Shown in pieces: positions 44,892-53,278 of a stretch of 64,000 nucleotides of DNA. Both the position numbers and the translations under genes were made by a program. The first letter of the stretch is position 1, and each line of letters begins with the position of its first letter. The notes under the pieces were generated by a model that was not told the origin of the DNA, made no database searches, and worked only from the letters and a program-made list of their open reading frames with translations. Source of the stretch: an uncultured Sphingomonadaceae bacterium. Lineage in GTDB: Bacteria; Pseudomonadota; Alphaproteobacteria; Sphingomonadales; Sphingomonadaceae. The DNA lies in contig CANLBM010000002.1 in NCBI GenBank assembly GCA_947488845.1, positions 22,799-86,798 on the forward strand, read 5' to 3'.

Positions 44892-45893
44892 TCAACCTGC
44901 GTCTGACTCCGCCCCGGCCGATTGATTCACCAGTCCGCGGAATGCCCGCACAGCGGAACGATTGCCTTTGGTAACTTCAAAAACATCCTCGGCGATCGGC
45001 ATGGCGACACCATATTTCTTCGCCAGAGCAATCACGGTTGGCGCGCTTTTGACGCCCTCTGCCACCATGAGCATTTCATCGATGATTTCATCGATATGGC
45101 GCCCCTTGCCCAGCTCGACGCCCACGTGACGGTTGCGGCTCAACGGACTGGTGCAGGTCGCTATCATATCGCCCATACCGGTAAGCCCGGAAAATGTTTC
45201 CGGCCTGCCGCCCATCGCCACCCCCAAACGGGTAATTTCGGCAAGCCCTCTGGTGATCAATGCGGACCGGGTATTGTCGCCGGCACCCAGACCATCGCCC
45301 ATGCCGACGGCAATCGCGATGATGTTCTTCAGCACACCACCGAGTTCGCAACCAAGCAGATCGGTATTGGTGTAGACGCGAAAAAGGCCCGAGTGGAAAA
45401 GCTGCTGCAACTGCTTCACAATAATCTCGTCTTCCATCGAGATCACGCTGGCCGCCGCCTGCCCCGCCATGATTTCGCGGGCCAGATTGGGACCGGTCAG
45501 AACGCCGACCGGATGCCCGGGAAGGACCTCTTCAATGACCTCGGTCATCCGCTTGCTCGTCGCCAGTTCCAGTCCCTTGGTCAGGCTGATAACGGGTACC
45601 CATGGCCGGAGATATTGTTTTGCTTCCTCCAGCACGCTGCGAAAACTGCTCGAGGGTATGCCCATGACGAGCACATCGGCACCGGACACCGCCTCGCCAA
45701 TTTCCAACGTCGCGGTCACAGCTGGTGGCAATTTGACACCCGGCAAATATTTGCTGTTGCAGTGATTGTCGTTGATATCGCTGACCGTTTCCGGATTTCG
45801 CGCCCAAAGCTTTATCGGCGCATTTCTTGAAACCAAAGAAGCGACCGTCGTTCCCCACGACCCGCCACCCAGTAATCCGACTTTCAACTCCAT
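44892..45893 (-). CDS. gpsA: Glycerol-3-phosphate dehydrogenase [NAD(P)+]
   Basis: Makes sn-glycerol-3-phosphate from dihydroxyacetone phosphate for glycerolipid synthesis (333 residues, cytoplasmic). Visible: VGLLGGGSWGTTVASLV nucleotide site, VISLTKGLE, TGPNLAREIMAGQAAASV, catalytic-lysine region GCELGGVLKNIIAIAVGMGD and ITRGLAEITRLGVAMGG. ATG 45893 has GAAGGGA just upstream; the ATG two codons earlier does not. Last gene of the minus-strand lipid cluster, 62 bases after the alpha/beta hydrolase. It supplies the backbone used by the PlsB-like enzyme in the same cluster. Confidence 0.95.
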   Translation of the reverse strand: MELKVGLLGGGSWGTTVASLVSRNAPIKLWARNPETVSDINDNHCNSKYLPGVKLPPAVTATLEIGEAVSGADVLVMGIPSSSFRSVLEEAKQYLRPWVPVISLTKGLELATSKRMTEVIEEVLPGHPVGVLTGPNLAREIMAGQAAASVISMEDEIIVKQLQQLFHSGLFRVYTNTDLLGCELGGVLKNIIAIAVGMGDGLGAGDNTRSALITRGLAEITRLGVAMGGRPETFSGLTGMGDMIATCTSPLSRNRHVGVELGKGRHIDEIIDEMLMVAEGVKSAPTVIALAKKYGVAMPIAEDVFEVTKGNRSAVRAFRGLVNQSAGAESDAG

Positions 45894-45955
45894 AAACATC
45901 CCTTCGTTGATGACTACGCTAACCGGAAACCATCCGGACTAGACTGAAAGGATTT

Positions 45956-46885
45956 TCAGTGTTTGGCAAGGAACTCCAGATGATGCTTGGCGGTGCCCTT
46001 GGGATTTTCGATCATCGGGATGTGACCGACATCTTCAAAAACGACCGATTCAGAGTTGGGAATGCCGTTTTCGAGCACATCGACACAACTGACATCGATC
46101 AACTGGTCATGACGGCCCCATATGATAAGGGTCGGTGCCTTAACCCGATCAAGTTGGTCGTTCAGGGGCTTGGCCGTACCATCATCGACCAAAGTCCAGA
46201 AGATCTTGTCGAGCAACTCCCGATGCACGGCGAAATCTTCATAGAATATTTTCCGAATTTGCCCCGGCACCTTCATCGGCTTGTGCGCTACGAAGGCGAG
46301 CATTCGCTTCACATCGTCGGGACTGTGGATCTCGAGCGGATTCTTGCCTTGTTGAGCCTCTTTCTGAAGCTTGCTCTCATTGGCTCCGACGACACCCGCA
46401 TTGTTGAACAGGGTCATCGAGATCAGGCGTTCCGGATAATCCAGCGCAAAGCGCAACGATACGAAACCGCCCATGCTGTTCCCGCCGATATGACATTTCT
46501 CGATACCCATTGCATCCAGAAAGTCCCGCACGCGTGATGCTTGCGTGGCCATGTCATAATCCCGGTCAATATCCCGGATATTTTCTCCGAACCCAGGCAG
46601 GTCGGGAGCAATCAGCCGGTATTTTCCAACAATCTCTGGCGCATAGGCCGCCCAATTATCCTTGTCGCCGCCAAAACCGTGCAGCAGCACCAGCGGTTCG
46701 GCATCGGGAGAGCCGCCTTCGAGATAGGGCCAGAGCATATCGCCGACCTTGATGGACTTCGCCGTTAGCTTGCCTCGTCTGCGCAGCGCATCGCGGAAAA
46801 AGCCGAACAAGATACGCGGGAACAGGACATAAAGGGCAATTAGTGCCACCATGACAATTCCCACGATTGTGATAAGCATATTCAT
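45956..46885 (-). CDS. Membrane-anchored alpha/beta hydrolase (lipase/esterase type)
   Basis: A 309-residue protein. An N-terminal membrane segment (ITIVGIVMVALIALYVLF) without clear cleavage site suggests an anchor. Alpha/beta hydrolase signatures: oxyanion LLHGFGGDKDNW, nucleophile S137 in IGGNSMGGF, acid Asp in IIWGRHDQLIDVS, His in FEDVGHIPMIENP. It resembles lipase/esterase proteins of the LipG/haloperoxidase-like group. It starts 9 bases after the monoacylglycerol lipase-like gene, so it is part of the lipid cluster. Substrate unproven; an acyl ester is inferred from context. Confidence 0.85.
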   Translation of the reverse strand: MNMLITIVGIVMVALIALYVLFPRILFGFFRDALRRRGKLTAKSIKVGDMLWPYLEGGSPDAEPLVLLHGFGGDKDNWAAYAPEIVGKYRLIAPDLPGFGENIRDIDRDYDMATQASRVRDFLDAMGIEKCHIGGNSMGGFVSLRFALDYPERLISMTLFNNAGVVGANESKLQKEAQQGKNPLEIHSPDDVKRMLAFVAHKPMKVPGQIRKIFYEDFAVHRELLDKIFWTLVDDGTAKPLNDQLDRVKAPTLIIWGRHDQLIDVSCVDVLENGIPNSESVVFEDVGHIPMIENPKGTAKHHLEFLAKH

Positions 46886-46894
46886 GGCTCGCGG

Positions 46895-47740
46895 TTACCC
46901 CTTGTTTGCCGACAAGCGTGCATCCAGCCAGTCGGTCATGTCATTCAATACTTCGTCTTTTTCCGGCTCGTTGAAAATCTCATGGAATAATTCCGGATAT
47001 ATTTTGAGCGTCGTGTCGATCGAGGCAATATGGCTATCCAGATATTTCGATCCGTCAGCGGCGGCCAGACTGTCCTTGCCACCGTGGAGCAGGAGCATCG
47101 GCAGTGAAATCTGCCATGAATTCTTCTGAATTCTGGCCATATTGCCAAGCATTTCAGTAGCCAGCCGTGCACCCATTTTGCCGTTATAGACCAACGGATC
47201 TGCGAGATAGTCGGCGACAACCTTGGGATCGCGGCTGACGCCATTCGGATCAAGTTCAAGCACACCCAGCTTGGGAAAGAAGCGGGACAGAAAGCCGCTC
47301 AAGGCTTTCAGAAATGCGGAAGGCTCTTCCGCCGCCTTTACGGCGGGTCCGGACAGCACACAGGCTGCAAATTTGGTTTGGTTCGACAACAGATAGGTGG
47401 CGCTGATCAATCCGCCCATGCTGTGCCCCACGAGCATCACCGGCAAATCTGGAAAGTCCTGCTCGGCACGGGCCAGCAGCAGGGTCACGCCGTCATGAAA
47501 TACCGAAAAGTCGGGTACAAAACCGGGTGTCCCGTCGGATTTTCCATGGCCCCAATGGTCCATGGCATAGACGGCATAGCCTCTATCGAGACAATGTTTT
47601 GCAAAATATTGATATCGTCCGGAATGTTCTGCATAACCATGAACAAGCAGGATCAATGCTTTGGGTTTGCCCTCAGGCAGCCACTTATGCCAATAAATTT
47701 GCGCACCCGCCGCCTTCGATTCCGGCGGAAGCGGGAGCAT
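46895..47740 (-). CDS. Monoacylglycerol lipase-like alpha/beta hydrolase
   Basis: A 281-residue protein from ATG 47740 (AGGA six to seven bases upstream; a TTG at 47758 overlaps the previous stop). Family signatures of monoacylglycerol lipase/lysophospholipase: LLVHGYAEHSGRYQYFAKHC, YAMDHWGHGKSDG, nucleophile S107 in LVGHSMGGLIS, Asp in LLLHGGKDSLAAADGS and His in PELFHEIFNEPEK. No signal peptide, so cytoplasmic. It probably completes breakdown of storage lipid started by the patatin lipase encoded just upstream (inference). Confidence 0.87.
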   Translation of the reverse strand: MLPLPPESKAAGAQIYWHKWLPEGKPKALILLVHGYAEHSGRYQYFAKHCLDRGYAVYAMDHWGHGKSDGTPGFVPDFSVFHDGVTLLLARAEQDFPDLPVMLVGHSMGGLISATYLLSNQTKFAACVLSGPAVKAAEEPSAFLKALSGFLSRFFPKLGVLELDPNGVSRDPKVVADYLADPLVYNGKMGARLATEMLGNMARIQKNSWQISLPMLLLHGGKDSLAAADGSKYLDSHIASIDTTLKIYPELFHEIFNEPEKDEVLNDMTDWLDARLSANKG

Positions 47741-47754
47741 CCCGTCTTCCTGTT

Positions 47755-49227
47755 TCAAGCAATTTTCCTCTTCACCACCAATTCGTGATCATGTGCCAGT
47801 TCATTTTCATAATTGAACAGGATCCGGTCAAGCGTCTGGCTGATCTTGGTCTGGATCCGCACCATTTCGATTTTTGGCCAGGTCGTGCGCTCGCCAAGCT
47901 GGATCAGTTCGGCAATATCCTCAACCGGCAGGTTGCTCAAAATTTTCGATGGCCCCCAGAACATGGTCGGGCGGATTATATTGATATCACCCGTATAATC
48001 CTGGTTGATCACCGACAGCGCCATATTCGCCATGCTGTTCAGGCGCGGAAAATAGGATAGCGGTTTCTGCATCATTTCCACATTGGCGTTGAACCATGCT
48101 TTCATGGTTGCTGTCGACGCATTGCGGATCGAGGAGAGAGGGTTGCGTTTCTGGCTGAAATCGGTCGCAAACGGCGTGACCAATGGATTTGCCTGACTGA
48201 CAATATGGTGATTGACCCCGTAAAGCCTCGCGAGCCTTTTTACCGGCAGATCATGCGTCACCGAACCGTCAACCCATTTGCGATTGGAAAGATAGGGAAC
48301 CCGCTCGCCGCGATGGTTTTTTGCGGCCAATGTCACCGGCGGATAGATGCCAGGAACCGCGCAAGAGGCAAGAACCGCTTCGCGAATATAGACATTGGGT
48401 GATGCGATGGCGTTCAACAGGCGCGACGTCTGATGTTTTTCTGCCGGAGCAATCGAAACGTTGAGATGGCGGCCGGTAAGCTCATAAGCCTCCTGAAATG
48501 TCAGGTCGGGAAGCAAGTCTGTCAGACGCTGGCGTATTTCATCCGCTCGCATACGACTGGGGCCGCCCAGAAATCCGCCCTGCCCGTCGTCTTCGTGATC
48601 CGCACCGAGTGTCAGGTTTTCCGGTTTGAAAAATGGCGGTATTTCCTTGTCGGCATGCGTACTGATCAATGCACCAACGACCGATCCGCCACTGGATCCG
48701 GACATGATATCGGGCAGCAATCCTTCTTCCCAAAGCGCCTTTGCAACGCCAACATGAAAATAGAGATAAGCACCCGAGCCACTCATCAGAAAGGCTGATC
48801 GTCCGTAGCAATGCTGCGCCCGGCGAAAGAAATCGAGTTTTTCTTCGAACGGTATGTCGGTCACCTTGTCACTGGCCAGATATTCCAGCGAATTTACAAT
48901 CGCGTCGACATAATCCTGAATGAGCTGCTTGGTACCGAATTTCGCTTTCTGGTGAAGGCGGGCATGGCCCATTCCGTCCATATTGCCGTGGATACCTTCG
49001 TTCAGGGCATAAAGCAGACCTGCATTGTCCTGCGCTTTCCAGAGTCGCGAGAGGCGTTTCAGGCGGCGACGGATCGACTTGTGATCAAAATGCTTACTCT
49101 CGTCGGATGTCTTCCATACATCGACTCCAGTGGATTTGTCGTGCGCTTTCGCGGCTTTCGACCATTCGGAATAGCTCTTGGCCTGGGCCATGGCTTTTTC
49201 CATCTTCAAAGTCGTGTTCAGGATCAT
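47755..49227 (-). CDS. Patatin-like triacylglycerol lipase (DUF3336-patatin)
   Basis: A 490-residue protein. Residues 1-140 have the helical DUF3336-type region (YSEWSKAAKAHDKSTG, LSRLWKAQDNAGLLYALNEG); the patatin domain follows with the Gly-rich SGSGAYLYFHVGVAKAL, nucleophile S179 in SGSSGGSVVG and the dyad D320 in KWVDGSVTHDLP. This layout is that of the yeast Tgl3/4/5 and plant SDP1 lipases acting on oil bodies. Known for the family: triacylglycerol hydrolysis. It is 81 bases after the wax ester synthase/DGAT gene and directly before the monoacylglycerol lipase-like gene, which fits storage-lipid mobilisation. Confidence 0.88.
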   Translation of the reverse strand: MILNTTLKMEKAMAQAKSYSEWSKAAKAHDKSTGVDVWKTSDESKHFDHKSIRRRLKRLSRLWKAQDNAGLLYALNEGIHGNMDGMGHARLHQKAKFGTKQLIQDYVDAIVNSLEYLASDKVTDIPFEEKLDFFRRAQHCYGRSAFLMSGSGAYLYFHVGVAKALWEEGLLPDIMSGSSGGSVVGALISTHADKEIPPFFKPENLTLGADHEDDGQGGFLGGPSRMRADEIRQRLTDLLPDLTFQEAYELTGRHLNVSIAPAEKHQTSRLLNAIASPNVYIREAVLASCAVPGIYPPVTLAAKNHRGERVPYLSNRKWVDGSVTHDLPVKRLARLYGVNHHIVSQANPLVTPFATDFSQKRNPLSSIRNASTATMKAWFNANVEMMQKPLSYFPRLNSMANMALSVINQDYTGDINIIRPTMFWGPSKILSNLPVEDIAELIQLGERTTWPKIEMVRIQTKISQTLDRILFNYENELAHDHELVVKRKIA

Positions 49228-49308
49228 CGTCGGTTCACTCTTCCACCAAATTTACGCATGGTATTTGCCGTCCCCCGGGAATCGGGCGTCGCGCAATCTA
49301 TCCGCTCC

Positions 49309-50889
49309 CTATTTCACTTCCGGCTTGCCTCCGCCGCTTGCTTTTGCAGCAACCGTTCTGGGTTTTCTGGCAACCCGTCGATACATTACCGAACCATCTC
49401 TGGGCGTTACCGGCTCTTGAGGTGATACCGCCCGCTTTTTCGTCTGACGAGCATCGGCATTAGGCTTGGCATCTCGCAGTTCGTTGAACGCTCTTTGCAG
49501 GCATTCTCGGAAAAATTCAACGTCGGGCATCATTTTTCGATCCGAGATGATGCTGAACGAAATTGTTCCGTTGTAGCTCGGCGTAGCGATAAACAGTCCC
49601 ATTCCGTGCGCAAGTGGCGCCAAACCATATTGGTGTGTGAGCTTCGCTCCGTTCATATATAGCTGAATCTGCGGGCCAGGAACGTTTGAAACCATCAAAT
49701 TGCTCATTTTTGGAGCAAAACGTTCGTCGGTCAGAATGCGGGCCACGCCCGCCATGGTGACCCCGGGGATATGTTTGGTGAGATCCGTCATGATCCGGGC
49801 ACTAAGGCCGGATTTTGCCGCCTTGGTTTCGCGCGTGGTATCCCTGATCGCTTCGAGGCGCTTGACAGGATCGGCAATATTCGACCAGATCTTGATCGTC
49901 ATGGCCGATATATTATTGCCGGGATTGGTTTCATCGCCGGAACGGCTGCGGGCGTTAACAGGCGCTACAGCGACAAGAGAATCTTTCGGAAGCTCCTTAT
50001 GCTTGGCCAGATAATGGCGCAAGCCACCGCTGCAGATCGTCAGAACCACGTCATTTATCGTCGCATCGCTCACTTTGAGACGCATCTTCTTCAGTTCGTC
50101 GAGATCGAAGGTGATCGCATCAAACATCTTGTGGGGCGTGACCGGACCGTTGAACCGAGTCTGCGGAACACCGGTTGCCGTTTCCTCGTTACCGCCGGTC
50201 ATCGACTTTTGTGCTGATGACAGCAGTGCAGGCGCAAATTTCAGCAATGCCTGGGCCAATTTCACCGGTGACGTGACCGTACTGTTGATCGCGCGGCTCA
50301 ATATCTCGGATGTTGTCGGCAGATCATTGGTTGCCGGCTCGCCTTCCGGCAACGGGATCGCAGGCGTTCCTTGCGGATCCTTATCCGAGACCGCCGCGAA
50401 GAAATGCGCGCCGGACACGCCGTCGATCGTGGAATGGTGAATCCGCGTCAATATCGCGTAGCTGCCCTTGGCATAGCCGGGAATATTATCAAGGCCTTCC
50501 AGCACATACATGTCCCATAGTGGCCGGTTCATATCCAGAGGTTTACTGTGATGGCGAGCGACGTGAATACAGAATTGCCGCCAGTCGCCAGGCTCCGGCA
50601 ACCGGCCATGCGAGATATGTGCTTCCAGATCGAAATGCTCGTCTTTCACCCAATAAGGGTGATCGATATCCATAGGTAGCCGGTATAATTTCCTTTTGAA
50701 CATCGGCGAGACATCCATGCGTTTGCGCATATGTTCGATTATGTCCTTGAACCTCACCTTTCCGTCAGGAGCAGTGGACGGATCATAGATATAGACCGCC
50801 ATCACATGAGTAAGGTTGGTGGCAGACTGAATATATAGGAACTGGGCGTCCTGCGCACTCAGTTGGCTTATGTTGCTCTGCTCGGTCAT
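49309..50889 (-). CDS. Wax ester synthase/diacylglycerol acyltransferase (WS/DGAT)
   Basis: A 526-residue enzyme of the bifunctional bacterial WS/DGAT family, which acylates diacylglycerol or fatty alcohols with acyl-CoA. The catalytic HHxxxDG is present at 151-157 (RIHHSTIDGVSG). PLDMNRPLWDMYVLEGL, APVNARSRSGDETNPGN and the C-terminal NLMVSNVPGPQIQLYMNGAK are also typical. The last 45 residues are basic (QTKKRAVSPQEP...KASGGGKPEVK). It is 25 bases after the plsB-like gene. Makes triacylglycerol and/or wax ester; which one cannot be told. Confidence 0.93.
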   Translation of the reverse strand: MTEQSNISQLSAQDAQFLYIQSATNLTHVMAVYIYDPSTAPDGKVRFKDIIEHMRKRMDVSPMFKRKLYRLPMDIDHPYWVKDEHFDLEAHISHGRLPEPGDWRQFCIHVARHHSKPLDMNRPLWDMYVLEGLDNIPGYAKGSYAILTRIHHSTIDGVSGAHFFAAVSDKDPQGTPAIPLPEGEPATNDLPTTSEILSRAINSTVTSPVKLAQALLKFAPALLSSAQKSMTGGNEETATGVPQTRFNGPVTPHKMFDAITFDLDELKKMRLKVSDATINDVVLTICSGGLRHYLAKHKELPKDSLVAVAPVNARSRSGDETNPGNNISAMTIKIWSNIADPVKRLEAIRDTTRETKAAKSGLSARIMTDLTKHIPGVTMAGVARILTDERFAPKMSNLMVSNVPGPQIQLYMNGAKLTHQYGLAPLAHGMGLFIATPSYNGTISFSIISDRKMMPDVEFFRECLQRAFNELRDAKPNADARQTKKRAVSPQEPVTPRDGSVMYRRVARKPRTVAAKASGGGKPEVK

Positions 50890-50914
50890 TTATAATGTCC
50901 TTTCGGCGGCCGCG

Positions 50915-53257
50915 TCATTCAAAGATCCTGTCGGCCAGTGTCAGCAATTCGAGCCGCGATTTTTCCATACGGCGCGAAAGTGCCCTGAACTTCCTCAACA
51001 AAGCTTTGCGTTCGGCAATGATTTCGGGGGTGGTTTCACCGGTCAGGCCCAGACCCGCTGCCATTTTAAAGCCATTTTCAAACAGGATTTTACCAATCGA
51101 GGCCTCGCTGGTGATCCGGCGGAGCAGATAGGCCTGCCGCCCCTCTTTCAGAGCCATTGCCACACAATTTTTCTTGTCTATCGCTTGGCCGGGCTCCAGC
51201 CGCGACAGGATATCCAGCACGATCGTATAGGCCTCCACGAACGGCAGGAATACCGCATGACCGATCAGCGGCTGGAAACGGTTGGTGAGACTGGCGAGCT
51301 TCACGCCCCCGTCCTCGAGCTTCGTCTGCCAATCCGGATCTGCCCGCTGCAATTCTGCCTTCAGATTATCCCGATATTGCTGCTTGTCCGGGTAGAAAAA
51401 CTCGAATTTGAACAAATCCCGAAGACGATCGGTCTCTTCCCAGAACACATCCGCTGCCTTTCGGTCGTCGACTTCCCGTGCCTTCAAAAGCGACAGTTCA
51501 ATGATCGCCTTGTCGAGAAAATGGTGAATGATAGTGTTGCGATAATAGCTGGCAATCGGATGTTGATCGGGTTCGATCGCGTATACCAGCGTCGGGCCCT
51601 TGTCATAACGGACGAGCAACCCGTTATTGACCAATGTCTCTATAACACGCTGAACACCTTCAAGATTTTTATCCGTCAGATCGTCGCTCAACCGGATGTC
51701 ACGCTCCCGTGCCCAGCCGACCAGAAAATTTATCACAGCACGCAGTTCGACTTCCGTCATCGCACGCGGCGCGGTGCCGAGCAGGCACAGACACATCAGC
51801 GACGTCAGCGTCAGCGGCGTCGCCCGATTGGCCTGCACCGCGACCTCAAATGCCATTTTCGACAAGGCCAGCCGGTCATTCGGATTGGGTGCCTTTTTGA
51901 TAACCACCGGTTCGCCGAAGTCGACATAGACCTTGCCCATCGGTTCCCGCAGGCTGCGAAGATAGCCGATGAACCAGCTCAGCGATTCCGGCTTCTTGAT
52001 CCGCCCGGTCTGCTCGCTGGCATATTCTTCGACATCGCGGATCAGATCGAAACTGGTGACGACAGGAATGATATGCACATTTTCGATATCGTTGCTGTGG
52101 GCGCTGTCCATGACATATTTGAGCAAACCGTAGCGTGGCGGCATCAGCTTGCCGAGCCGGGAGCGTGTACCCTCAAAGGCCCAGGTCATCGGGAAACGTT
52201 TCTCGAGCAGATAGCTGACATAATAACGCAGCACGAGCTTGTAGACGGGATTATTCTCGAAACTCCGCCGGATGAAGATTGTCCCGGCGCGGCGCAGCAT
52301 GAAACCCAGACCGAAAAAATCCAGATTGATGCCGCCGAACAAATGGATGAGTGGCAAGTCGTTCTGATAGGCAAGATCGGTGGCGGTGACACCGTCAATA
52401 TAGGTTTTGTGGGTGAACAGCAGCAAGGTCGGATGGTCCCGCATCGTCTGGCGCAGGCGGGTCAGCTCCTTGCGATCGAAAACCACATTGTCCTCATAGC
52501 CCTGCGACAACATGAACCGGTCAAGCTTTGCCTTCATGTCAATGAACATGGGACTGGGCCGGGCGATCAGCTCCTTCATATATTTTGCAGCTCGCTCATA
52601 GAGCTCTACTTCGCTCTTGCCCAGATCACTGGAAAGATTCGTCATCGCTGCCCTGAAACGGGCATCGCTGCGTAAACCGTCTGCAACATGCCGCGGAACC
52701 TTGTAGCGTCGACCCCGCAGCTCGCGTTCCGAAATATCCAGCACCAGACCAGCCTGTCGCACGACAAAGGCTGATAATTCCGCAGTGTCGGTCTGGTCAT
52801 AATCCTTGCTGAGCTCGGCAAACCGCTGTTTGAGTTCGCCGATTGTCGCAGGCTGTCCGGTCAGGCAATGGGCGCGGCGCTTGTTGCGCAAGAGAATGGA
52901 CCGGGCACGAAAACTGCCCGGGTTTCGTGGATCGCCGAAAATGACATGACGCATTTTGACCGCACGGCTTTTCTCGAAGTTGGGAATACGCCAGGCAATG
53001 CGCACCGGGATAACCAGAGTAACTGGATTTTCCTTCAGCTTTTCACCCAGGGAGCCGAGGCGCAACTTGGCCCGTTCATCGGACAGGGGCAGCGAGACCC
53101 AGTTCAGTTTCTCGCCAGCAGCATCCTCGGCGACGGTTTTGCGGAGCCAATCGAGCAGATAGCGCCGTTCGACACCATTGCGCGCGTCGATAACAAATAG
53201 CTTCGGACCTTTCGCCGTCAAGGGCCCGGATTCTGCTATTTGCATTGTTTCTTTCAT
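50915..53257 (-). CDS. plsB: Glycerol-3-phosphate acyltransferase (PlsB type)
   Basis: A 780-residue enzyme that acylates position 1 of glycerol-3-phosphate. The acyltransferase box HX4D is H283-D288 in LLLFTHKTYIDGVTATDL; downstream are FIRRSFENNPVYKLVLRYY and FEGTRSR at 361-367. The large size and C-terminal helical domain match the PlsB/GPAT family, not the small PlsY. The N-terminal 180 residues and the sequence as a whole look like the mycobacterial/actinobacterial PlsB2 group, but this was not aligned. It is 21 bases after the HAD-PlsC gene. Confidence 0.9.
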   Translation of the reverse strand: MKETMQIAESGPLTAKGPKLFVIDARNGVERRYLLDWLRKTVAEDAAGEKLNWVSLPLSDERAKLRLGSLGEKLKENPVTLVIPVRIAWRIPNFEKSRAVKMRHVIFGDPRNPGSFRARSILLRNKRRAHCLTGQPATIGELKQRFAELSKDYDQTDTAELSAFVVRQAGLVLDISERELRGRRYKVPRHVADGLRSDARFRAAMTNLSSDLGKSEVELYERAAKYMKELIARPSPMFIDMKAKLDRFMLSQGYEDNVVFDRKELTRLRQTMRDHPTLLLFTHKTYIDGVTATDLAYQNDLPLIHLFGGINLDFFGLGFMLRRAGTIFIRRSFENNPVYKLVLRYYVSYLLEKRFPMTWAFEGTRSRLGKLMPPRYGLLKYVMDSAHSNDIENVHIIPVVTSFDLIRDVEEYASEQTGRIKKPESLSWFIGYLRSLREPMGKVYVDFGEPVVIKKAPNPNDRLALSKMAFEVAVQANRATPLTLTSLMCLCLLGTAPRAMTEVELRAVINFLVGWARERDIRLSDDLTDKNLEGVQRVIETLVNNGLLVRYDKGPTLVYAIEPDQHPIASYYRNTIIHHFLDKAIIELSLLKAREVDDRKAADVFWEETDRLRDLFKFEFFYPDKQQYRDNLKAELQRADPDWQTKLEDGGVKLASLTNRFQPLIGHAVFLPFVEAYTIVLDILSRLEPGQAIDKKNCVAMALKEGRQAYLLRRITSEASIGKILFENGFKMAAGLGLTGETTPEIIAERKALLRKFRALSRRMEKSRLELLTLADRIFE

Positions 53258-53278
53258 CCCCGCTCCCTGACTTTAAGC

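Noticed and set aside
44650..44895. 81-codon minus-strand frame overlapping the gpsA stop by TTGA
   Set aside because: Starts at TTG without a ribosome binding site, AT-rich, no motif; more likely the rpfF upstream region.
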